DNA of 64,000 bases, from contig DLHO01000028.1 in assembly GCA_002483265.1 (NCBI GenBank), positions 124,001 to 188,000 of the forward strand, read 5' to 3'. Each line of letters starts with the position of its first letter. Position 1 is the stretch's first letter. A program made the translations under genes and the position numbers. This DNA comes from Flavobacteriales bacterium UBA7666 (GTDB lineage: Bacteria > Bacteroidota > Bacteroidia > Flavobacteriales_D > Crocinitomicaceae). The notes below the pieces were generated by a model. It saw only the letters and a program-made list of their open reading frames with translations. It made no database searches and was not told where the DNA came from. Positions 49,698 through 58,500 of the stretch are shown here, one piece after another.

Positions 49698-50735
49698 ATG
49701 CCAGAGTTATCTCCTGAAGAAATAAAAAATCTTGCGCGCTCCGAAGCAAAAGAAGTCCTTAGTAGGAGCAGCGCATTTCAAGTGATGTCCAGACCTGATC
49801 AAATGTCCATGTACAAAGACATGGTACTGGCAAATGCTAAACGTTTGTCCGAACAACAAAACAATGGGTTGCTTGATAAAATGAGAGGATCTCAAACGGC
49901 GGATAGAGCCAGTGATCTAATCAAAGACAGTCGACATAAAGCAGATATTGGCAGAGGCGTTGAAGCTTTTGACGAACTCGTTGATACAGTCGATTTTCCA
50001 ACATTCGTAAAAGACCTTGTTAAGGGTGTGTTTGATGCAAACATGGCCGTAATGAAGGAACAAACCGAAAATTACATTCGTTTAATGAAAGAAGCGTCTA
50101 AGTCGGTTGCTCAATTTGTAAAACAAGTGAGTGATGAGGATGCATTCGGTGAATTGGCAAGTTCGAATGATAATTTTAATTTATCCTTTGACGACGAAGG
50201 AGCTAAATTAATGGGAAAAGATGGTGAACCTGTTGACATGGAAGACAATGAAGTCAAAGCAGCAATAATGGATGCCAAGCTTAAAATGGCAAAAGAACAC
50301 CGTAAAATCCTTCAACAAATGATTATGATGGGAATTACCCGAATGGTCGTTGATAAAGGAACCATTAAAGCAGGTGTTGCATTTGACTTTAAATCCACAA
50401 CTGATGCAGCTTTTCAAGACAAAGCAATGAACAAAAACAGTTCATCCGGAGGAACGCACGTAAAGGCCAGCGGTGGATTAATCGGTTCCATATTCGGAGG
50501 TCCTTCCGGTGGTACGAGTAACTCGAGACAATCAACCTCGGTGAGCGTTTCGTCTGCAAAAAGTTCTATGCATGATGAATTAGCGGCAAAGTTATCAGGA
50601 AACGTAGAACTGCAGTTCTCAACAGACTACTTCAAGCTGGATAAGTTTGTAGATCTCTACAAAATTGAAAGTGATACCGAAATAGCTACTAATCCAAATC
50701 GTTCAAATCCGTCAGGAGGAACCGGAGGAAAATAA
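49698..50735 (+). CDS. Helical protein with Gly/Ser-rich linkers, unknown function
   Basis: A 345-residue protein. The N-terminus (residues 1-70, LSPEEIKNLARSEAKEVLSR) is charged and helical; residues ~80-230 are a long helical region (FVKDLVKGVFDANMAVMKEQ; MAKEHRKILQQMIMMGITRM). Low-complexity Ser/Gly linkers follow (NSSSGGTHVKASGGLIGSIF; GGPSGGTSNSRQSTSVSVSS), and a short final domain includes VELQFSTDYFKLDKFVDLYK. No signal peptide. No named domain recognised. The ATG at 50745 of the next gene follows by 9 bp, showing tight operon spacing. Confidence 0.8.
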   Translation: MPELSPEEIKNLARSEAKEVLSRSSAFQVMSRPDQMSMYKDMVLANAKRLSEQQNNGLLDKMRGSQTADRASDLIKDSRHKADIGRGVEAFDELVDTVDFPTFVKDLVKGVFDANMAVMKEQTENYIRLMKEASKSVAQFVKQVSDEDAFGELASSNDNFNLSFDDEGAKLMGKDGEPVDMEDNEVKAAIMDAKLKMAKEHRKILQQMIMMGITRMVVDKGTIKAGVAFDFKSTTDAAFQDKAMNKNSSSGGTHVKASGGLIGSIFGGPSGGTSNSRQSTSVSVSSAKSSMHDELAAKLSGNVELQFSTDYFKLDKFVDLYKIESDTEIATNPNRSNPSGGTGGK

Positions 50736-50744
50736 TAGATTGTT

Positions 50745-52778
50745 ATGGCACTTGCTCTCTTAAAATATGATGTGAATTCAGGGAATAACCAACAATTTTC
50801 TGGTGATATCGGTAAGAACCGCTATTTCCGAATTATTGTTGGTGGTGCTGAGACATTCAGCCGATATGGCGTCCCTTTAATTAAGGACCAAAAGTTTGCA
50901 AGTCCGTTGTATGGACCTATTCCGGATTCATCATTTGGTAGAATACATTTTGAGATTCCCGCAAATTTAATTACCCATGAATCTGCGTATGTGCAATTGT
51001 ATTCTTACAAAGACAAAGAGGAAAATGGAATCGCTATTTCGTCTATTGTTCGCACAATTCCAATGTCAACGAATACCCATTCCGTGCAAAATTCAGTTTC
51101 TTTTTCAATGCAAACACCCCATCAGATTTCTATAGAAAAAGCAATGGGAAGTGTCGCTTTTCAATACAAAGAAAAGCCCGTTTCAAATGCGTTATTTTTA
51201 GATAAATTGATTGAGTTCTTGCCGAAAGCGATTCCTGTTATAGGTAATTTACTTGGCGGAAAACAGAATCAAAAAGGAGATGGAAAAGCCAGTTTGCAAG
51301 ATCAAGTGTTAAAATTGATTCAAGATCCTGAACAGTTACAAAAGGTATTGGATTTGTTAAAAGGATTATTGGGCTCAACTTCATCAAATCAAGAAGCCAA
51401 AAGTCAAAGTAAAAGTTATGCCCGATCGAATAAATGGTCAGGAGCTATGATGGATCCGATGACAATTATGACCTTAATTTCTACCATTACAGACGGATTA
51501 CAGAAATTAGGAACCATTGGTGCTCAGATAAACAAAGATGAATTGGACACCATAGTTAAACTAAATCCAGGAGTTGTAGACGCTGATGTGCAAGGGCTTT
51601 TGAATCAAATGAGTGCGACAAATACAAGTCGTGCCATGATGGATCCAATGACGATTATGACCTTAATTTCTACCATTACAGATGGATTACAGAAATTAGG
51701 AACCATTGGTGCTCAGATCAACAAAGATGAATTGGACACCATAGTTAAACTAAATCCGGGAGTTGTAGATGCTGATGTACAAGGGCTTTTAAATCAAATG
51801 GGAGTAAAAACCTACCCCTTCCCTTCCATTAAATTCAAGACCAGTGCTTTAGCTCGTTTGGAAATTCAAGGTTTAAGTGCGTTGTCTTATAGAAATCAAT
51901 CGTGTTTTTGCTTTTCTTATGGCAGAGCAATGGGTTTTCCTTTAAAGATTAACGCCCCAAAAGATATCCCAAAAGGAATTGTTCAAATAATCGTAAGACG
52001 TGAAAATGGTGAAACCTTGATTCAACACCGCCTAGAACATAACGGATCGAATCAAAGGATTTTATCAATTGTACCTGAAATACCGGCTCATCTTGCAGAT
52101 GATTTAATTCCTGGTGAAAAGTACAAGGCGTATGTTGCGGTAATTTGGCGTGGAAAGAACGGTGAAAAGCTAGGCGCGTCGATTGATCTTCCTATTCTTG
52201 TTACTTCAGGATATTTTTATGATAGAATTGGGTCATCAAGAGAACCTGTTCCCTTAAATGATATCAATACATATCGTGCGTTTTGGCATAAAGTATGGCA
52301 ATCTGATTTTACTGAGGATGTTGTGCGCTACGAGTTTGAATGCAAATATTATTTTGCATTGGAGCACGGAAGAACCCATAATGCACAAATGGAAACCGTT
52401 GAGTTGATGTCTCCTGCTAGACCTCGAAAAATGGAGGGTAAAATGAAATCCGGATTGATTATCAGTCCTACCGTACTGAATCAATTACTACCTGCAATGG
52501 GATCATTTCCAATGCTCACTGATCAGCAACTTGCCGCAGTGGAAGCGGAAGATTTTATTGTAAATCAGCAAAAAGCTTCTAGAACAGGTCTTGAATATAA
52601 AGGGAAGACTGGTGAAATGGCCGCACTTTGGGTTTATCCTGAAGTTCAGGCAACAGAAGTGTATTTGCGTAAGGAAGGGGCTGTGAATCAATATGGAAAT
52701 GTTGAAAATACAATCGAAGAAGTCGTATACTTTCCTTCCATTGTTTCGGCACATTTTATAGGTGTAACCTCAAATTAG
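50745..52778 (+). CDS. Large protein with tandem-duplicated 63-residue helical module
   Basis: A 677-residue protein of unknown family. Residues 1-140 look beta-rich (FRIIVGGAETFSRYGVPLIK). A helical region from ~150 to ~230 leads into two copies of a 63-residue unit (MMDPMTIMTLISTITDGLQK; LNPGVVDADVQGLLNQM) at residues ~234-360. The C-terminal ~310 residues are again beta-rich, with several tryptophans and IVQIIVRRENGETLIQHRLE, DDLIPGEKYKAYVAVIWRGK and VQATEVYLRKEGAVNQYGNV. No signal peptide or catalytic motif seen. The size, beta-rich ends and central repeats would fit a structural or scaffold protein. It is followed 6 bp later by the frameshifted gene. Confidence 0.8.
   Translation: MALALLKYDVNSGNNQQFSGDIGKNRYFRIIVGGAETFSRYGVPLIKDQKFASPLYGPIPDSSFGRIHFEIPANLITHESAYVQLYSYKDKEENGIAISSIVRTIPMSTNTHSVQNSVSFSMQTPHQISIEKAMGSVAFQYKEKPVSNALFLDKLIEFLPKAIPVIGNLLGGKQNQKGDGKASLQDQVLKLIQDPEQLQKVLDLLKGLLGSTSSNQEAKSQSKSYARSNKWSGAMMDPMTIMTLISTITDGLQKLGTIGAQINKDELDTIVKLNPGVVDADVQGLLNQMSATNTSRAMMDPMTIMTLISTITDGLQKLGTIGAQINKDELDTIVKLNPGVVDADVQGLLNQMGVKTYPFPSIKFKTSALARLEIQGLSALSYRNQSCFCFSYGRAMGFPLKINAPKDIPKGIVQIIVRRENGETLIQHRLEHNGSNQRILSIVPEIPAHLADDLIPGEKYKAYVAVIWRGKNGEKLGASIDLPILVTSGYFYDRIGSSREPVPLNDINTYRAFWHKVWQSDFTEDVVRYEFECKYYFALEHGRTHNAQMETVELMSPARPRKMEGKMKSGLIISPTVLNQLLPAMGSFPMLTDQQLAAVEAEDFIVNQQKASRTGLEYKGKTGEMAALWVYPEVQATEVYLRKEGAVNQYGNVENTIEEVVYFPSIVSAHFIGVTSN
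51444..51800 (+). repeat. In-frame tandem duplication, 189-bp unit, two copies
   Basis: Copy 1 starts at 51444 and copy 2 at 51633, a period of 189 bp (63 codons). The first 56 residues of each are identical in protein, and the DNA differs by only a few, mostly third-position, changes. The short segment SATNTSR joins them. The near identity shows a recent duplication of a helical module inside the 677-residue protein. Confidence 0.95.
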
Positions 52779-52783
52779 TAACT

Positions 52784-52966
52784 ATGACAGAGCAAACATT
52801 ATTCCCTTTAGCCCAAACTGTTTCCGGTGCATTTAGCGCACAAGATTCGACAGTATTACTAGATGGCATGAAGGTGGTTTTTGACAAAAAAGTGACAGCA
52901 ACTCCTGTAGATATTGACTATAAAATTTCAACCAAAACTTTTGAAAACAACGGAAAAAATATATAA
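52784..52966 (+). CDS. Unknown protein, N-terminal part of a probably frameshifted gene
   Basis: A 60-codon frame (MTEQTLFPLAQTVSGAFSAQ ... ISTKTFENNGKNI) starting 6 bp after the 677-residue gene. It ends just after a run of six A (52954-52959). Removing one A would join it in frame to the coding sequence at 52966-53246 as a ~151-residue protein (FENNG-KIYNQIDEKL at the joint). The stop here is therefore likely caused by one extra base, either a real mutation or a sequencing error in the homopolymer. No domain recognised; no signal peptide. Confidence 0.6.
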   Translation: MTEQTLFPLAQTVSGAFSAQDSTVLLDGMKVVFDKKVTATPVDIDYKISTKTFENNGKNI

Positions 52967-53246
52967 TCAAATTGACGAAAAGCTTCAACCCTTTTCAGTA
53001 CTAATCGAGTCGTTGTCTGCCATTACGCATGCAGCACCGGAGTCTGATTTTTGGGAAGCACTGAAGGTTGACAAGATTATAGTTGATCTACCATTGGAAA
53101 TAGATGTTTTGGTGAATGATGACAACACAATTACTTTAGGTTCGGCACCTCCTACTCAACATATCGAAACGAGTTTTATGCCGACAATACAAAATTTGAA
53201 ATTAACAATTGTTAGACTAGAAGATCTCAATGGCGAACAAGAATAA
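52914..53246 (+). CDS. Unknown protein, C-terminal part of a probably frameshifted gene
   Basis: The frame is open from a TTG at 52914 but has no ATG near its start, and the first ~15 residues (MTIKFQPKLLKTTEK) overlap the preceding frame; the protein-like part begins at IYNQIDEKLQPFSVLIESLS. It is best read as the downstream two thirds of a ~151-residue protein begun at 52784. The body includes FWEALKVDKIIVDLPLEIDV and a C-terminal strand (NLKLTIVRLEDLNGEQE). The last 17 bases overlap the next gene's start (53230), a normal operon overlap, which argues that this frame is under selection. Function unknown. Confidence 0.6.
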   Translation: MTIKFQPKLLKTTEKIYNQIDEKLQPFSVLIESLSAITHAAPESDFWEALKVDKIIVDLPLEIDVLVNDDNTITLGSAPPTQHIETSFMPTIQNLKLTIVRLEDLNGEQE

Positions 53247-53994
53247 TAAATCTTGGCAATTAGAGGATTTTATTGATTCTCTGGTATACGAGCTGGACAA
53301 GGCTCGTGAGACGCTTTCCATTAAGGGATTGAGTAGTCCGTTGACTTATGCTGTAAAAGATGTTTCGATGGAATTACATGTTTTTCCGGAATACAATGGA
53401 AAAGATGTTCGTTTTGTTACCGCTGGTTCGGGTGAATCGGGTTCTTCTAAAATTAGCCTTTCGTTAGGATCCATAACAGATCGTCAGATTCGGGAAACAG
53501 CAAAAAAACCAATTGAAGCGGACGATATCGCTTTGGATGAAATTGAAGACATTGATCCTGAAACCAAACTTCAATTGAACAGAATGGGAATAAGATCTGC
53601 CAAGGAGGTGGAAAAAATCCAAAATCAAAATATTAAGGTCAGTAAACCGGGAACAACAGGTGAAGGTTCTTCAGGTAGCATTGATTTTAAAAAATTAGCG
53701 GGTTTAATAAATAAAGCTCAACGGGGGCAAAATCCACCAAAAGTATTTGCTGCTCAATTGGCCAATGTTAAAGGAAAAAATGTTCTGGCAATTAAAGGGG
53801 AAAATCTCGTAATTAAAAATTCGGATCAGCTCAGAGCATTGTTAAATAGCAAGGAAGCAAGAGTTATTCAAGCGGGTGCAAATCAAATTGTGTTGGAATT
53901 GGCCGAGTTACCATCAAAAAAAGACAACCAATTGATTGTCCAATTGGATGAACACACGGTGTTTAATCTAAATGTTACTGCAAATTCTAAATGA
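53230..53994 (+). CDS. trypco2-like domain protein with helix-hairpin-helix-like segment
   Basis: A 254-residue protein. Residues ~10-82 (LEDFIDSLVYELDKARETLS; LTYAVKDVSMELHVFPEYNG; VRFVTAGSGES; KISLSLGSI) follow the pattern of trypsin-co-occurring domain 2: L-x-x-x-I-x-x-L-x-x-E-L-x-x-A, then a beta strand pair with E-L-x-V, F-x-V and L-x-L. That domain is named for its link with proteases in proposed bacterial conflict systems; the match here is by eye. Residues ~105-130 (IDPETKLQLNRMGIRSAKEV) resemble a helix-hairpin-helix. The C-terminal ~85 residues are beta-rich (VFAAQLANVKGKNVLAIKGE; NQLIVQLDEHTVFNLNVTAN). It has no signal peptide. The presence of a subtilase at the start of the cluster makes a protease-linked role plausible. 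Confidence 0.72.
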   Translation: MANKNNKSWQLEDFIDSLVYELDKARETLSIKGLSSPLTYAVKDVSMELHVFPEYNGKDVRFVTAGSGESGSSKISLSLGSITDRQIRETAKKPIEADDIALDEIEDIDPETKLQLNRMGIRSAKEVEKIQNQNIKVSKPGTTGEGSSGSIDFKKLAGLINKAQRGQNPPKVFAAQLANVKGKNVLAIKGENLVIKNSDQLRALLNSKEARVIQAGANQIVLELAELPSKKDNQLIVQLDEHTVFNLNVTANSK

Positions 53995-54019
53995 GCTTGC
54001 ATTAAAAAACAAAAATATT

Positions 54020-54976
54020 ATGGTACCAGAATTTAAGAAATTAATGCGTAAAAGAGCTTCAAAAGGCCATTATGATCATAAAAAACCAATAAAATTGATG
54101 TTTAAAGATGGCTTAATCGTAAACAAAAACACCCGCGAAAAAAGTCCTCCACCCTATCATCATGGTATGAGTATACAATCTCATGCATTCAGCTATTCGC
54201 ATGAGGCATTTGAAGCCGACGAAGATCAGGAAGAGGTTGAACACATCCATTTTGAGGACACCGGTGAAGATCAAAATGAACTAGTAATGGCAAAAGCATA
54301 TGATTTGTCTAGTGAGGATAGCTATGCTACAGCTAAAGCATATGATGATGATGACATCCATCCTTCAGACGATTTAAATGAAGAACCAGCCGATCGAAAC
54401 AATCCTTTTTCAGATGTTTTTCAGGTTGATGACCAGTTGTTTGAAGAAGAAAACTCGAATTCAGGAAATGGCTCCGCTATAGAAGACGAAGACATTAATG
54501 ATCAATTTGCCCGTGATTTGCAAGCCGTTCTGTCAGGTCAGAAAAGCTTAGCACAATTAACGGAGTATGCAGATGAGAGCAATGTAAAAGAAGCCGAAAT
54601 GAAACAGACAAATGATAAATCTGTGCAACAGGTTGAAGAAAAAATGGTAAAAGATGAAGCCCTTTTTGAACAATTCGCGTTGGATATGAATCGGCTTCAA
54701 ACCTTCCAATTGGGTGAAGTCCACCTGGAAGAAATTTTTGATAGTGCAGACGCTGACTTATTGAAGGAAAATTCGAAAAAACAAAAATTGGAAGAAGTAG
54801 TTACAGAGGCTGCAATGAGTTTGGACGGTATGGAAATGGCAGAAGATTTTGAATATATGGAATCTTTAACCGAATCAAATTCAGAGATCCTGAAAAGTAC
54901 TGAAACCAACAATAACTACGAAGATGCCCAAATTATTGTTGATGAGGTGGAAACAAATGAATCAGTTGAATTATGA
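54020..54976 (+). CDS. Acidic, low-complexity protein of unknown function
   Basis: The frame is open from 53972, inside the previous gene; ATG 54020 (MVPEFKKLMRKRASKGHYDH), 25 bp after the previous stop, is preferred and gives 318 residues. A short basic N-terminus is followed by a very acidic body (FEADEDQEEVEHIHFEDTGE; AIEDEDINDQFARDLQAVLS) and a predicted helical C-terminal half. No catalytic motif or known domain. The basic head and acidic tail suggest a disordered linker or a chaperone-like partner for the positively charged members of the cluster, but this is speculation. Its TGA stop overlaps the next ATG (ATGA at 54973), showing translational coupling. Confidence 0.78.
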   Translation: MVPEFKKLMRKRASKGHYDHKKPIKLMFKDGLIVNKNTREKSPPPYHHGMSIQSHAFSYSHEAFEADEDQEEVEHIHFEDTGEDQNELVMAKAYDLSSEDSYATAKAYDDDDIHPSDDLNEEPADRNNPFSDVFQVDDQLFEEENSNSGNGSAIEDEDINDQFARDLQAVLSGQKSLAQLTEYADESNVKEAEMKQTNDKSVQQVEEKMVKDEALFEQFALDMNRLQTFQLGEVHLEEIFDSADADLLKENSKKQKLEEVVTEAAMSLDGMEMAEDFEYMESLTESNSEILKSTETNNNYEDAQIIVDEVETNESVEL

Positions 54977-55518
54977 ATAGACTCTTGAAACTTCAAAGTA
55001 GGGTTCAACGGTTTAGCCTGCCACCAAAAGATGGTTTTCAAATCAACGGAAGTGGATTAAAACAACCTGCGGTGCCTGTATCAACGCAAAATGCTTCCTC
55101 GGCCTATCTGCTTGTTGTAGGACAACTAATGCGTAGTGGTAGCAACACCCTACTTCCACGAATGTCTGTGCAATTGGAGGGAATTTTTGTTCAAGGTAAA
55201 CGTTTGCCAGTAAAACCTGTCGTGGATTTTGCAAAAACGGATAGCAAAGGTTCTTTTGTGTTGATGGTCTCGTATCCAGTTGAACTAAAAAACAGCTTGT
55301 TACAAGCAAAAGCAAGAATCCAAGTTGCAGGTCAGGATGGGGCTTTCGAACTTTCGATTCTACCATACGAAGGTTCGGGGAATATCGAATGGAAGAAAAT
55401 ACTCAATGAAAAACCTGTAAACAGTGTTTTGCATCGATTGCATTTGCCTTCTGAAGAACAACTACTAAAGTCAAAACGGCTTGAATTAATAGCTGTTGAT
55501 ACCATAAAAATAAATTAA
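54973..55518 (+). CDS. Small beta-rich protein of unknown function
   Basis: A 181-residue protein that starts inside the stop of the acidic-protein gene (ATGA overlap). The middle is an Ig-like or carboxypeptidase-regulatory-like beta sandwich: SAYLLVVGQLMRSGSNTLLP, MSVQLEGIFVQGKRLPVKPV, FAKTDSKGSFVLMVSYPVEL and AKARIQVAGQDGAFELSILP. The C-terminus is helical and basic (HRLHLPSEEQLLKSKRLELI). No signal peptide. The arrangement resembles a fibre or adaptor subunit more than an enzyme. It precedes the multi-domain hydrolase by 30 bp. Confidence 0.78.
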   Translation: MNRLLKLQSRVQRFSLPPKDGFQINGSGLKQPAVPVSTQNASSAYLLVVGQLMRSGSNTLLPRMSVQLEGIFVQGKRLPVKPVVDFAKTDSKGSFVLMVSYPVELKNSLLQAKARIQVAGQDGAFELSILPYEGSGNIEWKKILNEKPVNSVLHRLHLPSEEQLLKSKRLELIAVDTIKIN

Positions 55519-55548
55519 TCACTACTCACAATTAATAAAATTCAGATT

Positions 55549-58500
55549 ATGGAAAGTTTCATAAAAAGACGTCAAAAAAGAAATGTTTTACTTGAAATTG
55601 AAAAGGCACAAAAGAAAATTCCTCAAGGCTTAGGCTATGGAAGGTCATTGTCAAATTTATCTTTGGCAAAAACCGGTACCTCCCATGATTACGTTGTAGC
55701 TAATAATGGAACCATAAATTATACTGCGGGAACGAATACGACACACCGCTATTTTTTCGAAGGAGACCAACAACCAACCTATACCCTAGTTGCCAATGCA
55801 AGCGGATTAGTGCAGATTCCGGATAACGGAGTTGGCTTTGCACGATACGGAACAGTGGATGCCGGAGGAACTGATAATGGAGTTGTTTACGGTCCTGGAG
55901 ATCATTTTTTACTACCTATTACGGCTGCAGCATTGTTCGGTTTGATGCGTCGATTGAATGCAAACAATCAGTTTACCGTTTCACTTGGAGACATGTCTTC
56001 TTCAAACGGAAGAGATCCATGGCAAACTGGTTTTCCTCATCATGCAGGTCATGGTCATAATGGAAACCGCACTGGTTTAGATATTGATTTTCGCTATTTA
56101 AATGCTCAAGGAACTAGTTTTCAGGCGCCAAATGCATTTACCAGTCCGAATTTTAACCAAGCAAATAATCAAACACTTTTTGATACTGCCCGACTATTTG
56201 GTTTCACTTTAAATTTCCAGGGAAACAGCGGTAATCTGAATAATGTAGCTCGAGAGAATGGACATAACGATCACGGACATCTTGGTTTTGTAAGAAATAA
56301 TGCGACAATTGTAACTACAACGTCAGGTTCCAGATCCCTTAGTCTTTCATACGAAAAAGCCCGCGTATCTGCCCTAAGTATTCCAAAAACCTGGGATGTT
56401 CACACCGATAAAAGAATTCTGGAACTACATCCTGAAATAAGAATAACCGTTGCCGAATATATCAATTTGATGGATACCAAGCACGCAATGAAAATACGCG
56501 TAACTGGTAATCCGTATCGTACATTTGAAGAACAAGATGAATTATATGCGCAAGGCAGAACGAAACCCGGAAAAATTGTAACGAATGCGCGTGCGGGAGA
56601 AAGTTATCACAATTATGGATTGGCCATTGATGTGGTAGAAATTAAACCGCAATTCGGTTACGACAAAGGCTATGACCAAAAGCGTTGGAGCTTAATTGGG
56701 AAAGAAGCCAAATCAATGGGCTTTGAATGGGGTGGAGATTTTAAAAGTTTTGTAGACAAACCCCATTTACAAATGACATTTGGGTACACTGAATCTCAAT
56801 TATTGGCATTGGTCAAAAAAGGTATGTTGATAAAAGGTACCACCTATGTTCAATTGAATAATAAAACAAGCAAAGGCCAATCATGGTATAGCGGAGGATT
56901 AGCCAACCCTCCTCTACGCATAAGTGCAAATGGGATTGAATTCCTGAAACGCTGTGAAGGATACCGTGATCATGTCTATGATGATGCAAACCCAAATGTG
57001 CAAAACCCAACTACATGGACTGGTTTCTTAACCATTGGTCACGGTCATCGTTTAACAAATACGGAAGTGGAGGCTTACCGGCGCGGAACCTATCAGTTCC
57101 AAAACGGAATTACGGAAGCCCGGGCTGAAACTTTGTTGCAAAGTGATTTAGCATGGGCTCAAAACGAAGTCAATGATTTTGTCACAACCACATTGAACCA
57201 ACATCAATTTGATGCCACCGTAAGTTATGTCTATAATGCCGGCCCCGATAACACACTATCACGGAATTTTGGCAGGCATCTCAATGCAGGACGATTCGCG
57301 GAAGCCGCCCTTGAAATGGATATTGTGACTTCAAACCGTATCAAAGTAAGAGGTCTTTTCAAACGTAGAAATGCAGAGTACGATTTATTTGAAAATGGTG
57401 TTTACGGGAACGTTGATAATTATGAGGACGAGTTCTTAACATTCAAAACATCCGTAAGATTATCTACATCCAAGTCGTTCTCGGATCCTTTCCCCCATAT
57501 TAAAAGTGCTAAGTTTAAAGCCTTTTTACCTACCATTTTAAAGCATGAAGGAGGATTTGTAAATAATCCGGCTGATCCGGGAGGTGCTACCAATAAAGGA
57601 ATAACCATAGCAACTTTTCAAAAATATGGAGAATCACTTTTAGCGATCGAACCGACTTTGGAGAATTTAAAACAATTGACCGATGAGCAAGCTGGGTTAA
57701 TTTACGAGCAGATCTATTGGAACAAATTGTCAGGCGAAGACATCAAGGATGTACAGGTTGCCTATCAATACGTGGATTTCTATATCAATGCCGGATCAAA
57801 TGCTATTCGTACCATGCAACGCACATTGAATGGATTAGGAAAACCGGTTCCTGTTACTGGAATTATGGATCGGGATACATTGGATGCAATAAATGCATTG
57901 AATGGAGAACAAGTGTTCAACTCGTTCCGAGCAAAACGCATCCAATACTATGAGCATTTGGTACAAAAGAAACCTCAAATGGAACAATTCCTGAAAGGTT
58001 GGAAAACCCGTGCAAATAGTTTCGTTTATTCATCCAACGGAATCTCTGAAGGAAAAAGCTTTATCCATGCTTTTGGGTTGAATCCGGACGATTATACCTG
58101 GGAAATACATAAGGTTAAGAAAGATGAAAGTTTGTGGTCCATTATTCGCAGCAAATGGAACCTTCCTGCTTCTGACGCATCGAATGTGAAAAAAGTAAAA
58201 GAACTTGTGGAGATGACCACTTCCAAAAATGGTAAAACAGACACATGGCAACCCGGATTAAACGATGCAATTCATATTCCGACAGCAAAAAAAGGTGCAT
58301 CTCCTTCAAGTACAGGAAGTCTGAATCCAAACGATTATAACTGGACCACATATAAGGTTAAGGCCGATGAAGGATTGTGGTCAATTATCCGCAGTAAGTG
58401 GAATCTTCCGTCTTCTGACGCATCAAATGCCAAACAAGTAAAAGAACTTGCAGCAATGACCGCGGCAAAAAATGGGAAACCGGATTCCTGGCAGCCTGGT

